DNA from: Lepidostoma basale
Taxonomy: Eukaryota; Arthropoda; Insecta; Trichoptera; Lepidostomatidae
Assembly: GCA_022606425.2 (NCBI GenBank)
Contig: JAHDVF020001251.1
Location: 1,350,501-1,414,500 of the forward strand
Direction: 5' to 3'
Length of the DNA: 64,000 bases
A program made the translations under genes and the position numbers. A model generated the notes under the pieces. It was given only the letters and a program-made list of their open reading frames with translations, was not told the origin of the DNA and ran no database searches. Positions 30,274 to 39,131 of this stretch are shown in pieces; positions within the stretch are counted from its first letter, which is position 1; every line of letters starts with the position of its first letter.

Positions 30274-30814
30274 AGTGCTTTTGTTTCAATTTCCTTAACA
30301 ATCGACCTTTTAACTTCATAATAAGAATTAATCCGCCAGCGCTCCAATGGATGCAGACTCCGAGACGTGCCGGACCAATCAGCCGCAAGTAATCATTATT
30401 TAAAAGTTGAAATGGCAAAATGGAATCTTGTTAACCGTATCTGTCCCAGGATGTCGAAGTTTACTAATTAAAATGGACCTTTTTCATATAATTCCTTCGC
30501 CGCTACTCGGCTCTCGAAACTTTTCGTCAACTCTTTCGCTTCTCGGCCCAAGTTTTATTACGACTTTTGCGCCACTTTTGACTTACATTTAAAGCATTTG
30601 TTGAAAAGACCGCGGTATCCCTCAAGGGTACAAACATGGGCCTGTGTTATTTTTTTGTTTTTATTTTCTCTTGTTTTTGTCTAAACTTTTAATTAATTTT
30701 ATTTCTTTACAAGTTTATAACCTTAAAAAATACACTTGCTATTTAATATGATATTAAAATGTTACTGTTGCGTTAAGCAAAAACTGCCGCCTCATTTTGT
30801 AATAAGCAGTTGAA
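30274..30814. other. no recognisable gene
   Basis: Mixed sequence, AT-rich at the right. ORF 30407-30592 has no recognisable domain. Confidence 0.5.
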
Positions 30815-31068
30815 CCAAGGAGTAGAAATGAGATCTCTTAAATGAATGTGTGATAAATCTGTAGATAAAAAAGTGTCAATTGTAGATACAAGAAGAGAAT
30901 GCAATGCGAATTTAAGTATTATGAACAAAATAATGAAAGCTTCGTTAAGATGGTTTGAATACATAGAAATAAAATGATAAAGAACGTATATCTTAACGAC
31001 GTAAATGCAAAAACAAATATAGGAAGACCGAGTCAAATCAATCAAATATTCAACTTCAGCCAATTTAA
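30815..31068 (+). pseudogene. LINE-A fragment, degenerate
   Basis: gagtagaaatgagatctctt, agaagagaatgcaatgcgaa, taatgaaagcttcgttaaga, tatcttaacgacgtaaatgc. Stops throughout. Confidence 0.65.
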
Positions 31069-31275
31069 AAGACCGAGGAAAACATGGCATGACTAAATTA
31101 ATCAAATTTTAAAGGTTGGTTATGTCAGAAGCCGGAAGAATCGACGTGCGTGTATGACTCGCTGTATGAATGTGGAGGAATCTAGAGAGGTATGTCAGGA
31201 TATAGTAGTGTGGCGGTCCGTTCTCTCTGCCTACCCCTGCGGGGAAACGGCGTGATGGTCTGCTATTGTTGTTAT
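31069..31275 (+). pseudogene. LINE-A2 3' end
   Basis: gaccgaggaaaacatggcat, aaattttaaaggttggttat, cgtgcgtgtatgactcgctg, cctgcggggaaacggcgtga then tgttgttatt. It is joined to the preceding LINE-A piece by a duplicated R-P-R-K region, so two insertions or a recombination are implied. Confidence 0.7.
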
Positions 31276-31319
31276 TATCTGTAATCTTTGTGTAAATATT
31301 AGAAATGATAAAATGAAAG

Positions 31320-31445
31320 TGGACTCCATAGATGATCCCCATGTCGCCAAAGACCGTCCTCTGTCCATCTGGACCGTTGGGATACGAAGGGCATATTTTA
31401 TGATGTGGTCATCTTCTCGACGCATGACGTGGCCAGACTAAAAAT
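31320..31445 (-). pseudogene. LINE-T fragment
   Basis: The minus frame reads SGHVMRREDDHIIKYALRIP and VQMDRGRSLATWGSSMES, the GHVxRR.DD...RGR pattern of RTE-like C-termini. Only copy seen. Confidence 0.5.
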
Positions 31446-32212
31446 GAAGAAAAAAATACTCAACGTTATTCTGTATTCAAAATTTAAATTATTCCCGTAG
31501 GTACTCCAAGACTACATTTTAAAACTTTTTTTTTCTTCTTTTTTTTCTACAGTATTCTCATGCGTTATCACGACTACAAAACGATATTTAATCATACAAT
31601 CCACGCCCCTGTTTAGTTTTTTTACACACACGAACGTTTATTTGGACATCGAGTTTGGGCAGAGCGGCATTGTGTGATATTTACTAAATGCCTTCTACCT
31701 GGCGACCTTTCATAATTTCGTTCCAAAACGACCATCGTGATTCATTGTATCGAGCCTTCGAAACAGACAACTCTATCAAAAAGTTAAAACATTATATACT
31801 GTATTTTAAAGATTATCTTTTTTTGTATATATACCTTTCGCGTAGTGTCTTGTATTTTAACGGATTTTTTAAGATTTTTTTTATCCTTCTAAGAATTGTG
31901 AGTATTTTGTGCATTGATGAGTTATGGTATGGTTGAAGCATTCGAGCGATACTTAATAATATACCCTTTGTTCACCATTAAGACAGTTTTACGTTCCATG
32001 TTCACATCCGAATACCACAGTTTTTTTTTTCTTTTTCATTTTGTATGCATGGATTGGGTTTCATCAGTACAAAGCTTTCATTACTTTGTTCCATTGACTA
32101 CACAGAAATATTTCAATTCAAACTAAATTCAAAATGTAATATGATTCATTTATGAAATATAATATAGTTCTCTTTTAAGAATGATGAATATATTTTTCTC
32201 GACGTGTTTTGA
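31446..32212. other. unique sequence with a strong 3' splice-like tract
   Basis: A long pyrimidine run at about 31526-31552 ends ttctacag, a good acceptor pattern, but no coding frame follows convincingly. ORFs 31688-31936 and 31914-32126 are hydrophobic low-complexity readings of AT-rich DNA. Confidence 0.35.
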
Positions 32213-32290
32213 ATTTTTCGACTGAGGAAAACCTCGCACGATCAAATCAATCAAATATTAAATGACTGTCACGTGAAGAGAAAGCGAGAA
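32213..32290 (+). pseudogene. LINE-A short fragment
   Basis: gactgaggaaaacctcgcac, gatcaaatcaatcaaatatt and aaatgactgtcacgtgaaga match the RPRKTWHDQINQILN block. Confidence 0.55.
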
Positions 32291-32527
32291 TCATTTTTAT
32301 AAAATTTCACTCGTCCAAATGAAAAACATCAATGTCTCCAAAATGCTTGTTGTAGTTGTCACAGATTCGATACAATGCCGCAGTCTGAGCGTAGTTAGTG
32401 CGATAAACAGGAAGATGGAAAACTTGACTCGCGGTGTGTCTCGTGCGAGACATGGGGGTATTGAGTGACAATTTGCTGACAAGCTCAGATTTGCAATTTT
32501 AAATTGAATTATTTTATCAAGCAACAT

Positions 32528-33215
32528 CATATCTTGGGCTTCATCATTCGGACCGGAAGAGTTTTCAGAAATCCCAATGTGCTCAGAGTCCTATACAACG
32601 CGTTGGTTCGGAGCAGACTCGAAAGTGGTTCTGTGATATGGAGTCCTCACGAGGCGAGATATTCCGTTATACTGGAGAGAGAGTTCAGAAAAAAATTCTG
32701 AGGTATCTCTCCATGAGGGAGTATGGTAGTTATCCGTGGCTCTATCCCACGGCATTTCTTTTAGGAATGCTCGGAACCAATTATTTACAGCTTCGAAGAG
32801 ATGGGCATCTCATAACCCATTTCTTTAAATTAATCAGGGGATATTTCGAGTACTCGGCCGTGCTTGAGGGTGTTGGTCTTTTTGTCCCTGATAGATTTCT
32901 CCGACAGCGACGGCACAGATTGTTTTACCAACCGGCCACCAGAACCAATCTGCCTCTGGTGACACCGGTGGGAAGAGCAATAGGTCTGCTGAACGCGGTC
33001 TCCTCGGAGATCGACGTCTTTTATATTAGTGAAGGTACGTTCAGGGGACAAATACTCTTGACTTTAGAAAGTACCTTGTCTTCCTAATGTCGAACCATCT
33101 CTAATGCGTTCCTGGTACTTTGTTGTATTTTTATAATATTTTACCTGTACTTAAAAGATGCCTTAAACATTTCCTGTTTGTAATGTCTTTTGAGTTAATA
33201 AACTGATTTGATTTG
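32528..33215 (+). pseudogene. LINE-K copy with 3' UTR
   Basis: ORFs 32504-32701 and 32638-33087 overlap across one frameshift. They read NVLRVLYNALVRSRLESGSV, WSPHEARYS, KKILRYLSMREYGSYPWLYP, LGMLGTNYLQLRRDGHLITH and end LTLESTLSS. The 3' UTR includes aaacatttcctgtttgtaat and ends gatttgatttgata. It is the best guide to LINE-K structure here. Confidence 0.82.
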
Positions 33216-33586
33216 ATATCTTGAAGAGTACGTCTATTTTCAAGAGAGTCCAAGGAGTGAAAAATTCGAGTAGATTTGTAATCAGAGAACGACGTTTTAT
33301 AAATTGTAGAATGTCATGTCTATATTTTGATGTTTTTTTAATCTGTATTTTTGTATTTTGTCTCCTGGGGTCCTGCCGCTCGGCGCGGACTGATAAAAGA
33401 GCTGCCCCCCAGATGATGTATGGCGACATCTGCCGCGGGACAAATAGTCCAATATTCCGTTTTTATTTGTTTCTTATTTATTGTTTTCAACGCTCGCGAA
33501 ACGGTACACTTTATTGAGTTGCTCCATCACGTGTACAGGACCCGGAGCCTCTCAAACGGTGGGATGCGTTGGCCATTTTTATTTTC
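33216..33586. other. no recognisable gene
   Basis: Overlapping ORFs on both strands near 33163-33517 without a recognised domain; includes a GC-rich patch cctgccgctcggcgcggact near 33372. Confidence 0.45.
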
Positions 33587-33675
33587 TCTTTATCTCTGAT
33601 AATAATATTATTATAAGTAAACTGCCGTTTTCTGGAATAACTCACCTCATGGGCGGTTTGACAATATTTTAGAAA
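33587..33675 (-). repeat. L2-like 3' UTR copy (J2), left
   Basis: Minus strand has an (ATT)-rich end, CCCATGAGGTGAGTTATTCC and AAAACGGCAG. It is near-identical in layout to 33893-33990. Confidence 0.5.
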
Positions 33676-33890
33676 AACTAACTAACTAACCATCACGCCG
33701 TCTCCCCGAGAGGGTAGGCAGAAAGAATGGACTGTCACACTTTTACTGATGCGGCACTCCATCCTTCTCTTTTCGCCCCGCGGGAGACGCGGTGTGATGG
33801 GTTGCGAACCTCATCGCCACCAATAGGCATCTCCCGCGCACACTTCGATGGTCCAACACCCACAAAATAAATCTAAAACAAATAATATAA
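33676..33890 (-). mobile_element. ChimL, 5'-truncated, between two J2 copies
   Basis: (CTAA)n, catcacgccgtctccccgag, gatgggttgcgaacctcatc and caacacccacaaaataaatc. It stops in the AT-rich part. Both flanks are the same L2-like repeat in the same orientation. Confidence 0.75.
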
Positions 33891-33892
33891 TA

Positions 33893-33990
33893 TTATTTTT
33901 TGATTATCTTTGATAATAATAATGTTATAATTTAAGCGCCGTTTTCTGGAATGACTCACCTCGAGGGCGCTTTGACAATATTTTTTAGTC
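33893..33990 (-). repeat. L2-like 3' UTR copy (J2), right
   Basis: Minus strand: GCGCCCTCGAGGTGAGTCAT, AAAACGGCGCTTAAATTATA and (ATT)n. The gcgccc ... ggcgc arms are the conserved CR1/L2 terminal hairpin-like pattern also found in L2-J. Confidence 0.5.
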
Positions 33991-34117
33991 ATGAATCTAT
34001 TATAAATAAATAAAAACATGTAACTTTAAGCACAATAGTCTATTTCCTTTGTAAAGTTTAATTTCTGAACCCTAATTACAACTTAAAATATTATTTTGGA
34101 TTTTTTCAAAATATTTA

Positions 34118-34206
34118 TTACAACAAATCGTCCGTATCGAGGAGCTTCGAGGAAAATCATCAAGGAGGCTAAAACTCTTGCAAGAGTTGTATGGCCATGG
34201 GAATTG
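34118..34206 (+). other. exon-like open segment ending at a strong donor
   Basis: About 85 bp of balanced composition, open in two frames (IVRIEELRGKSSRRLKLLQE, or RPYRGASRKIIKEAKTLARV), ends ggaattg followed by gtaagtag. No good acceptor lies immediately upstream. It may be a cryptic or real exon, or part of a repeat. Function unknown. Confidence 0.2.
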
Positions 34207-34231
34207 GTAAGTAGTAATTTTTTTAAATGAA

Positions 34232-34300
34232 TTAAAGTGGAAAAAAACAATGTTTAATTGCGACCGGTTTCGCCATGCTCCCTGGCATGGACAGACTGGT
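34232..34300 (-). repeat. HHR-4-like motif
   Basis: Minus 34263-34294: CTGTCCA, T, GCCA/TGGC stem, GAAA, palindrome ACCGGT, C. The outer part (attaaagtggaaaaaaacaa) matches the AAAAGTGG region of other HHR-4 copies. Confidence 0.55.
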
Positions 34301-34311
34301 CGGATCAAATC

Positions 34312-35153
34312 AAACCAAATCAGTTTATTCACTCAAAAGACATTACAAACAGCAAAATGTTTAAGGCATCCTATTGAGTACAGGTCAAATATTATAAAAT
34401 ACAAGGAACGCATTAGAGATGGTTCGACATTAGAATGACAATATACTTTCTAAAGTCAAGAGTATTTGTCCGCTGAACGTACCTTCACTAATATGAAATA
34501 CGTCGATCTCCGAGGAGACCGCGTTCAGCAGACTAATTGCTCTTTCCACCGGTGTCACCAGAGGCAGATTGGTTCTGGTGGCCGGTAGGTAAAACAATCT
34601 GTGCTGTCGCTGTCGGAGATATCTTTCAGGGACAAAAAGACCAACACCCTCTAGCACGGCCGAGTTCTCGAAATATCCCCTGATTAATCTAAAGAAATGG
34701 GTTATTAGATGCCCTTCTCTTCGAAGAGATGGGCTTCTAATAACCCATGATGATGACGTTATGAACAAAATAATGAAAGGATCATTAAGATGGTTTGGAC
34801 ATATGGAAAGAATGAATGAAGGAAGAATGGTAAAAAAATATATGTTAACGATGTAAATGGAACCAGAAATAGAGGAAGACCGAGGAAAACGTGGCACGAT
34901 TAAATAAATCAAATATTGAATGTCGGGCATGTGAGGAGTCAGAGAAATCGACGCGCGTGCATGACACGATGTATGAATGTTGAGGAAGCGAGAGAAATAT
35001 GTCAGGAAAGAAAAGTGTGACAGTCCATTCTTTCTGCCTACCCCTTCGGGGAGACTTAGTTAGTTAGTTAGTTATCTCTTCGAAGCTGTAGAGAATTGGT
35101 TCCGAGCATTCCCAAAAGAAATGCCGTGGGATAGAGCCACGGATAACTTCCAT
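34312..35153 (-). pseudogene. LINE-K copy split by LINE-A
   Basis: 34312-34726 holds the 3' UTR and C-terminus on minus (LILESILSF, NAVSSEIDVFHISEGTFS, RYLRQRQHRLFYLPATRTNL). The upstream coding part resumes at 35075-35153 (reverse of PTAFLLGMLGTNSLQLRRD). The break is a LINE-A insertion with duplicated tctcttcgaag. Confidence 0.82.
34727..35074 (+). mobile_element. LINE-A insertion with inverted target copy at its 5' end
   Basis: tctcttcgaag at 34716-34726 and 35075-35085 is the target duplication. The insert begins with about 22 bp that are the inverse of the adjacent LINE-K target, then LINE-A from gatgacgttatgaacaaaat to the end. The ggcgtgatgg block is deleted before (TTAG)n. Coding: GSLRWFGHMERMNEGRMV, RGRPRKTWHD, ACMTRCMNVEEAREICQE. 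Confidence 0.85.
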
Positions 35154-35689
35154 CAGTATATATCAGTACCATCGCGACAGCTGTCTTTTGAGCTAGGGAT
35201 CTGTAGAACGCGAGCCATTGATGCAGGATCTCTGTCCTCGTGTTTTGGGAACATTATTTCCGTATACCGGGCCGGTACAGGAAGACGGGAGAAGCGGGGC
35301 GGCAGTTTGTCAAATTTGAAAATAAATCGCCGGCTCGTGGCCGATGATTTTAACGCGTAACAATATTGTTTTTAGTTCGGGGCCCCGTCACGGCGTATGT
35401 ATCGATTCGTCGACAGTCATAAATCGGCACATTGTTTCCTTATTATTGTTATTTTTCTTTTCCCGCTAGGAGCGCAGAGGACGCGCAATTCTTTTCCATT
35501 GTCGTCATGAGTAGTTCTATACTACCGCATAGATATAGAGGGATTTTTTATTATTATAATTTTTCCTCGCCTTATTTTAATTCGTTCGATCTGACTGTCC
35601 CATATTCAAATATATTTTCATCGAAAAAAATAAATTGAATAAAATTATTTATGTTTTTTGAACAATCATATAAAATATTTGTGTTTTTC
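35154..35689. other. no recognisable gene
   Basis: Unique sequence; GC-richer at 35200-35400 with no identified domain, AT-rich afterwards. Confidence 0.5.
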
Positions 35690-35867
35690 TTTTTTATATA
35701 CTTTGTATATACAACACTAACTTTAAAATATTTTTTAATTATATATCAGACACGTTTCGGACAACCAGGTCCTTCCTCAGTGATATTATGAAAGATACAT
35801 ATTTAAAATATTATAAAATTGTTTACAAATAATATCTGATAACATCTGTCAAAACTGATCATATTTG
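35690..35867 (-). repeat. HHR-M copy with strong helix I
   Basis: Minus 35749-35780: CTGAGGA, A, GGAC/GTCC stem, GAAA, ACGTGT, C. The bases just upstream (ATATCA) and just downstream (TGATAT) pair perfectly, forming helix I. The outer sequence (tatatactttgtatatacaa) matches 36770 and 52600. Confidence 0.65.
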
Positions 35868-36147
35868 TTAACTAACTAACTAACTAACCATCACGCCGTC
35901 TCCCCGAAAGGGATGGCAGAAAGAATGGACTGTCACTTTTACTGGTGCGGCACTCCATCCTTCTCTTTTCGCTCCGCCGGAGACGCGGTGTGATGGGTTG
36001 CGAACCTCATCGCCACCAATAGGCATCTCCCGCGCACACTTCGATCGTGCAACACCCACAAAAAAAATCTAAAATAAATAATATAAAATACAATGATATA
36101 AAATAAAATAACAAAATAAAAATAATTTAACACAAAATGTTAACAAT
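35868..36147 (-). mobile_element. ChimL, 5'-truncated, between inverted HHR-M copies
   Basis: (CTAA)n, ccatcacgccgtctccccga, gatgggttgcgaacctcatc, ending ttaacacaaaatgt. The flanks are HHR-M sequences in opposite orientations (35690-35867 and 36148 onward). Confidence 0.78.
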
Positions 36148-36850
36148 TTTATAATATTTTCAATATGTATCTTTATAATATCACTGAGAAAGATGGCAGT
36201 ACACAATGGAGTTCTAGTGCCAACCCTCATGTATGGAAGTGAAGCTTGGAGCCGGCAAAAGAAGGATGAAAGCAGGATAAACGCCGTAGAAATGAGATCA
36301 CTAAGAAGAATGTGTGGGAAAACGTTGTATGATAGAATACCGAACGATGAAATAAGAAAGAAATGTAAGACAGATGACTACATCATGAATAAAATTAAAA
36401 AAGGATCCCTGAGATGGTTCGGACATATGGAACGAATGGATGAGAGTAGAATGGTTAAAAAGTTGTACACAAGCAGTGTGAGTGGGAAAAGAAGCCGAGG
36501 ACGACCGAGGAAAACATGACATGACCAAATTAACCAATTACTAAAAGGCGGCCAAATTCGAAGTCGGAATAATCGACGTGCGTGCATGGTGCGATGTATG
36601 AATGTGGAGGAAGCCTGAGAGGTGTGCCAGGACAGGCCAGTGTGGCGATCCATCCTCTCTGCCTACCCCTCCGGGGAAATGGCGTGATGGTTAGTTAGTT
36701 AGTTAGTTAGTTTAGAAAGGACCGGTTGTCCGAAACATGTCTGATAAATAATTTTATTTTTATTGAAAGTTAGTATTGTATATACAAAGTATAATATATA
36801 AAAAAGAAAAATACTAATTAAACATCTACAACACAAAGTATGGCGAACAT
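36148..36850 (+). repeat. HHR-M copy interrupted by LINE-A inside its hammerhead motif
   Basis: 36148-36192 reads to atatcactgagaaag; 36714 resumes agaaaggaccggttgtccga then aacatgtctgata. Rejoined in order, the parts are CTGAGAA, A, GGAC/GTCC, GAAA, ACATGT, C, with TATCA/TGATA as helix I. Downstream reaches aacacaaagtatggcg. Confidence 0.7.
36193..36713 (+). pseudogene. LINE-A insertion, TSSVSGKRSRGR subtype
   Basis: ORF 36193-36519 reads MAVHNGVLVPTLMYGSEAWS, INAVEMRSLRRMCGKTLYDR, NKIKKGSLRWFGHMERMDES and VSGKRSRGRPRKT then a TGA in place of W. Further blocks ACMVRCMNVEEA and LSAYPSGEMA follow, and (GTTA)n. agaaag is duplicated at 36187-36192 and 36714-36719. It is among the best preserved LINE-A copies. 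Confidence 0.85.
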
Positions 36851-36888
36851 AGAAGAAAATCATATAAAACACCATATTAAATAATTAA

Positions 36889-37506
36889 GTGGATTGTTTT
36901 GGTCAATTTGATTATTGCCGCTCTTTATGATAGTTATTTGAGACAAAAAATACGTTTTTACTGTTTTGGTGTTAAAATTATATAAGTTGTTTCGTTTATA
37001 AAAAGAATTTTGACAGGTGTAAAAATAAATTTTTCATTTGTTTCAATGACAATTTGAATAAATTCTTCAATAATATTTTTAAGTTCTTGCTGGTGTTAGA
37101 TTGTTTTAAGTGCCTAATTACAGTAAATTAAAAAAAAAAAAACAGTGGATAACGTGGAATAAAAATTAAATAAACACGGATCGTCCAGCTGACGACAAGT
37201 GCACCATCTAAAATAACAATATGTGTTAAATTATTTTTCTTTGTTATAATATTTTATTTTATATCATTGTATTTTAGATAATTTGTTTTAGATTTATTAT
37301 GTAGACGTTGAACGATCGAAGTGTGCGCGGGAGATGCCTTTTGGTGGCGATGAGGTTCGCAACCCATCACACCGCGTCTCGCGATGGCGAAAAGAGAAGG
37401 ATGGAGTGCCGCATCGATTAAAGTGTGGCAGTCCATTCTTTCTGCCTACCCTTTCGGGGAGACGGCGTGATGGTTAGTTAGTTAGTTAGTTAGTTTTAAA
37501 TAATTA
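36889..37506 (+). mobile_element. ChimL, full length, 25-bp target duplication
   Basis: A 25-bp sequence (core ccatattaaataattaa) is repeated at 36864-36888 and 37507-37531. The element starts gtggattgttttggtcaatt, includes a decayed hammerhead-like region (gtttcgtttat ... ttttgacaggtgt), the block ttcttgctggtg, tandem units, and the LINE-A-type end with (GTTA)n. No ORF needed; the long duplication fits target-primed reverse transcription. Confidence 0.82.
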
Positions 37507-37531
37507 ATAAAACACCATATTAAATAATTAA

Positions 37532-37668
37532 TAATACAAATGAAAACGTCACATTTCTAGGAGGTTTATTATGCATAAGAATGACCTGTTTCGTCTTTCT
37601 AATCCAATACCAAATGTCTTAAATTATAATAAAACTTTAGGAAAACAGACGTTTTCTTTCGTATTAAA
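37532..37668. repeat. HHR-1 foldback, decayed
   Basis: aatacaaatgaaaacgtcac on the left and aaacagacgttttctttcgt on the right are inverted arms. Minus GAAACAGGTC near 37590 is a mutated GAAA-palindrome-C core. Confidence 0.5.
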
Positions 37669-37724
37669 AATAAAACCGTTTTAATAAAATCCCTTGTAAC
37701 ATATATTTAGTTTAATTCCACTTG

Positions 37725-37770
37725 ATTTTATGGCTTCGACCTGTTTCTGCTGGAACTCGAAGATAGCATC
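37725..37770 (-). repeat. degenerate hammerhead-like motif
   Basis: Minus CTTCGAGTTCCAGCAGAAAC then AGGTCGAAGCCATAAAAT. The part after GAAA matches the 55.4-kb foldback (GAAACCGGTCGAAGCC). Confidence 0.35.
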
Positions 37771-37794
37771 GAGCAAAAACGAAGCAAATGATTC

Positions 37795-38745
37795 CATCAT
37801 AAATAAAATATATTTAAGGATTAATTGTATCTCAATCTTTCACAATGGAGTTCTGGTCCCAACCCTAATGTATGGAAGCGAAGCATGGAACTGGCAGAAC
37901 TGGAACTGGCAGAAGAAGGATGAGAGTAGAATAAATGCGGTAGAGATGAGGTCCCTAAGACGTATGTGTGGTAGAACGATATACGACAGAATCTCAAATG
38001 CTGATATAAGAAAGGAATGTAGAGCGGAAGAAGGTATAATGAACAAAATTATGAAAGGATCGCTGCGTTGGTTCGGACATATGGAACGCATGGATGGAGA
38101 AAGAATGGTTAAGAAAGTATACGTTAATGATGTAAGTGGGGTACGAAGTCGAGGCAGACCGAGGAAAACATGGCATGACCAAATTAATCAAATTTTAAAG
38201 GTTGGTCATGTTAGAAGTCGGAGGAATCGACGTGCGTGTATGACTCGTTGTATGAATGTGGAGGAAGCTAGAGGTTTGCCAGGATAGAGTAGTGTGGCGG
38301 TCCATTCTCTCTGCCTACCCCTGCGGGGAAACGGCGTGATGGTTTGTTGTTGTTGTTGTTATATCTCAATAGAGACGAAATTATTTGGAAACAGAATAGA
38401 AATAAACAGGGTTAAGCGATCACTTTATGTTTAACAACGTTCACCATTGCGCCCTTCTTACGACACCACGTCTGACAAATTTTTGGAACTTGTATATACG
38501 AGTATTTATGTTAATATTTTTTAATAACTTCACTGTTGGTAGGTCCATCTACACTAGCTCCATCTATTAAGATAATTTTTAAGCATTAAGCAGAAAATCT
38601 TTATTAATGCAATGTGAAAGGCTTTTACGCAATTATAACATTGCTAGATATTTACATTTTCGTCTCTATTGAGATACAATTAATCCTTAAAAAAATGATT
38701 AACCCGCAATGGGTAAAAATCCAGTATTTGTATACAAAAAACCGA
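37795..38745. repeat. foldback repeat N interrupted by LINE-A2
   Basis: taaggattaattgtatctca (37815 region) joins across LINE-A2 to atagagacgaaa at 38368, and the inverse ttcgtctctattgagataca with attaatccttaa lies at 38662-38696. The right end aacccgcaatgggtaaaaat and ccagtatttgtatac matches, inverted, the left end of the copy at 47166. No ORF. Confidence 0.6.
37838..38360 (+). pseudogene. LINE-A2 insertion, best-preserved A2 copy
   Basis: tatctcaat flanks the insert (37827-37836 region and 38362-38370). The frame is open from FHNGVLVPTLMYGSEAWNW, with a 12-bp internal duplication (NWQNWNWQ), to INAVEMRSLRRMCGRTIYDR, GSLRWFGHMERMDGERMVKK, RGRPRKTWHDQINQILKVGH and ACMTRCMNVEEA. A single-base loss after that shifts the LSAYPCGETA end. 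The tail is (TTG)n, not (TTAG)n. Confidence 0.85.
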
Positions 38746-38865
38746 ATTCTATAAAATATATTTAAAAAATCAATTAGATAGTTTAGACATAGGTATAGAA
38801 TAGATTATACAGATAATAGAACTAAGTTCCGATCTAGTAATTCTCACGTAGGCAGGTCGCTCACA

Positions 38866-38867
38866 CC

Positions 38868-38907
<40 letters not shown>

Positions 38908-38915
38908 TATACACA
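38866..38915 (+). repeat. (CA)n microsatellite
   Basis: cacacccacgcgcgcacaca and a pure acacac run of about 25 bases, then acgcatatacacacac. Confidence 0.9.
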
Positions 38916-39131
38916 CACATACTCACAGTAATTATAAGTATCCGAGATATGAGTTTATCGAATCGCTAATTGTATCCCCCAATCTGATAGGTTAACCCGG
39001 ATTAATTGCCAAATAATAATGTAGGCAGACAGGCTATTGTTCAGTGTATTCGCGGCACATACATCGCTATGTCCGTTTTAGGGTTAATTAGGCACTCTAT
39101 TTCGTACATAATAATGCCGAATTTTCAAATA

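Noticed and set aside
35060..35074. (TTAG)n runs as telomere-like repeats
   Set aside because: Insect telomeres are usually TTAGG; these 4-base runs always follow the same LINE-A or ChimL 3' end, so they are retroelement tails.
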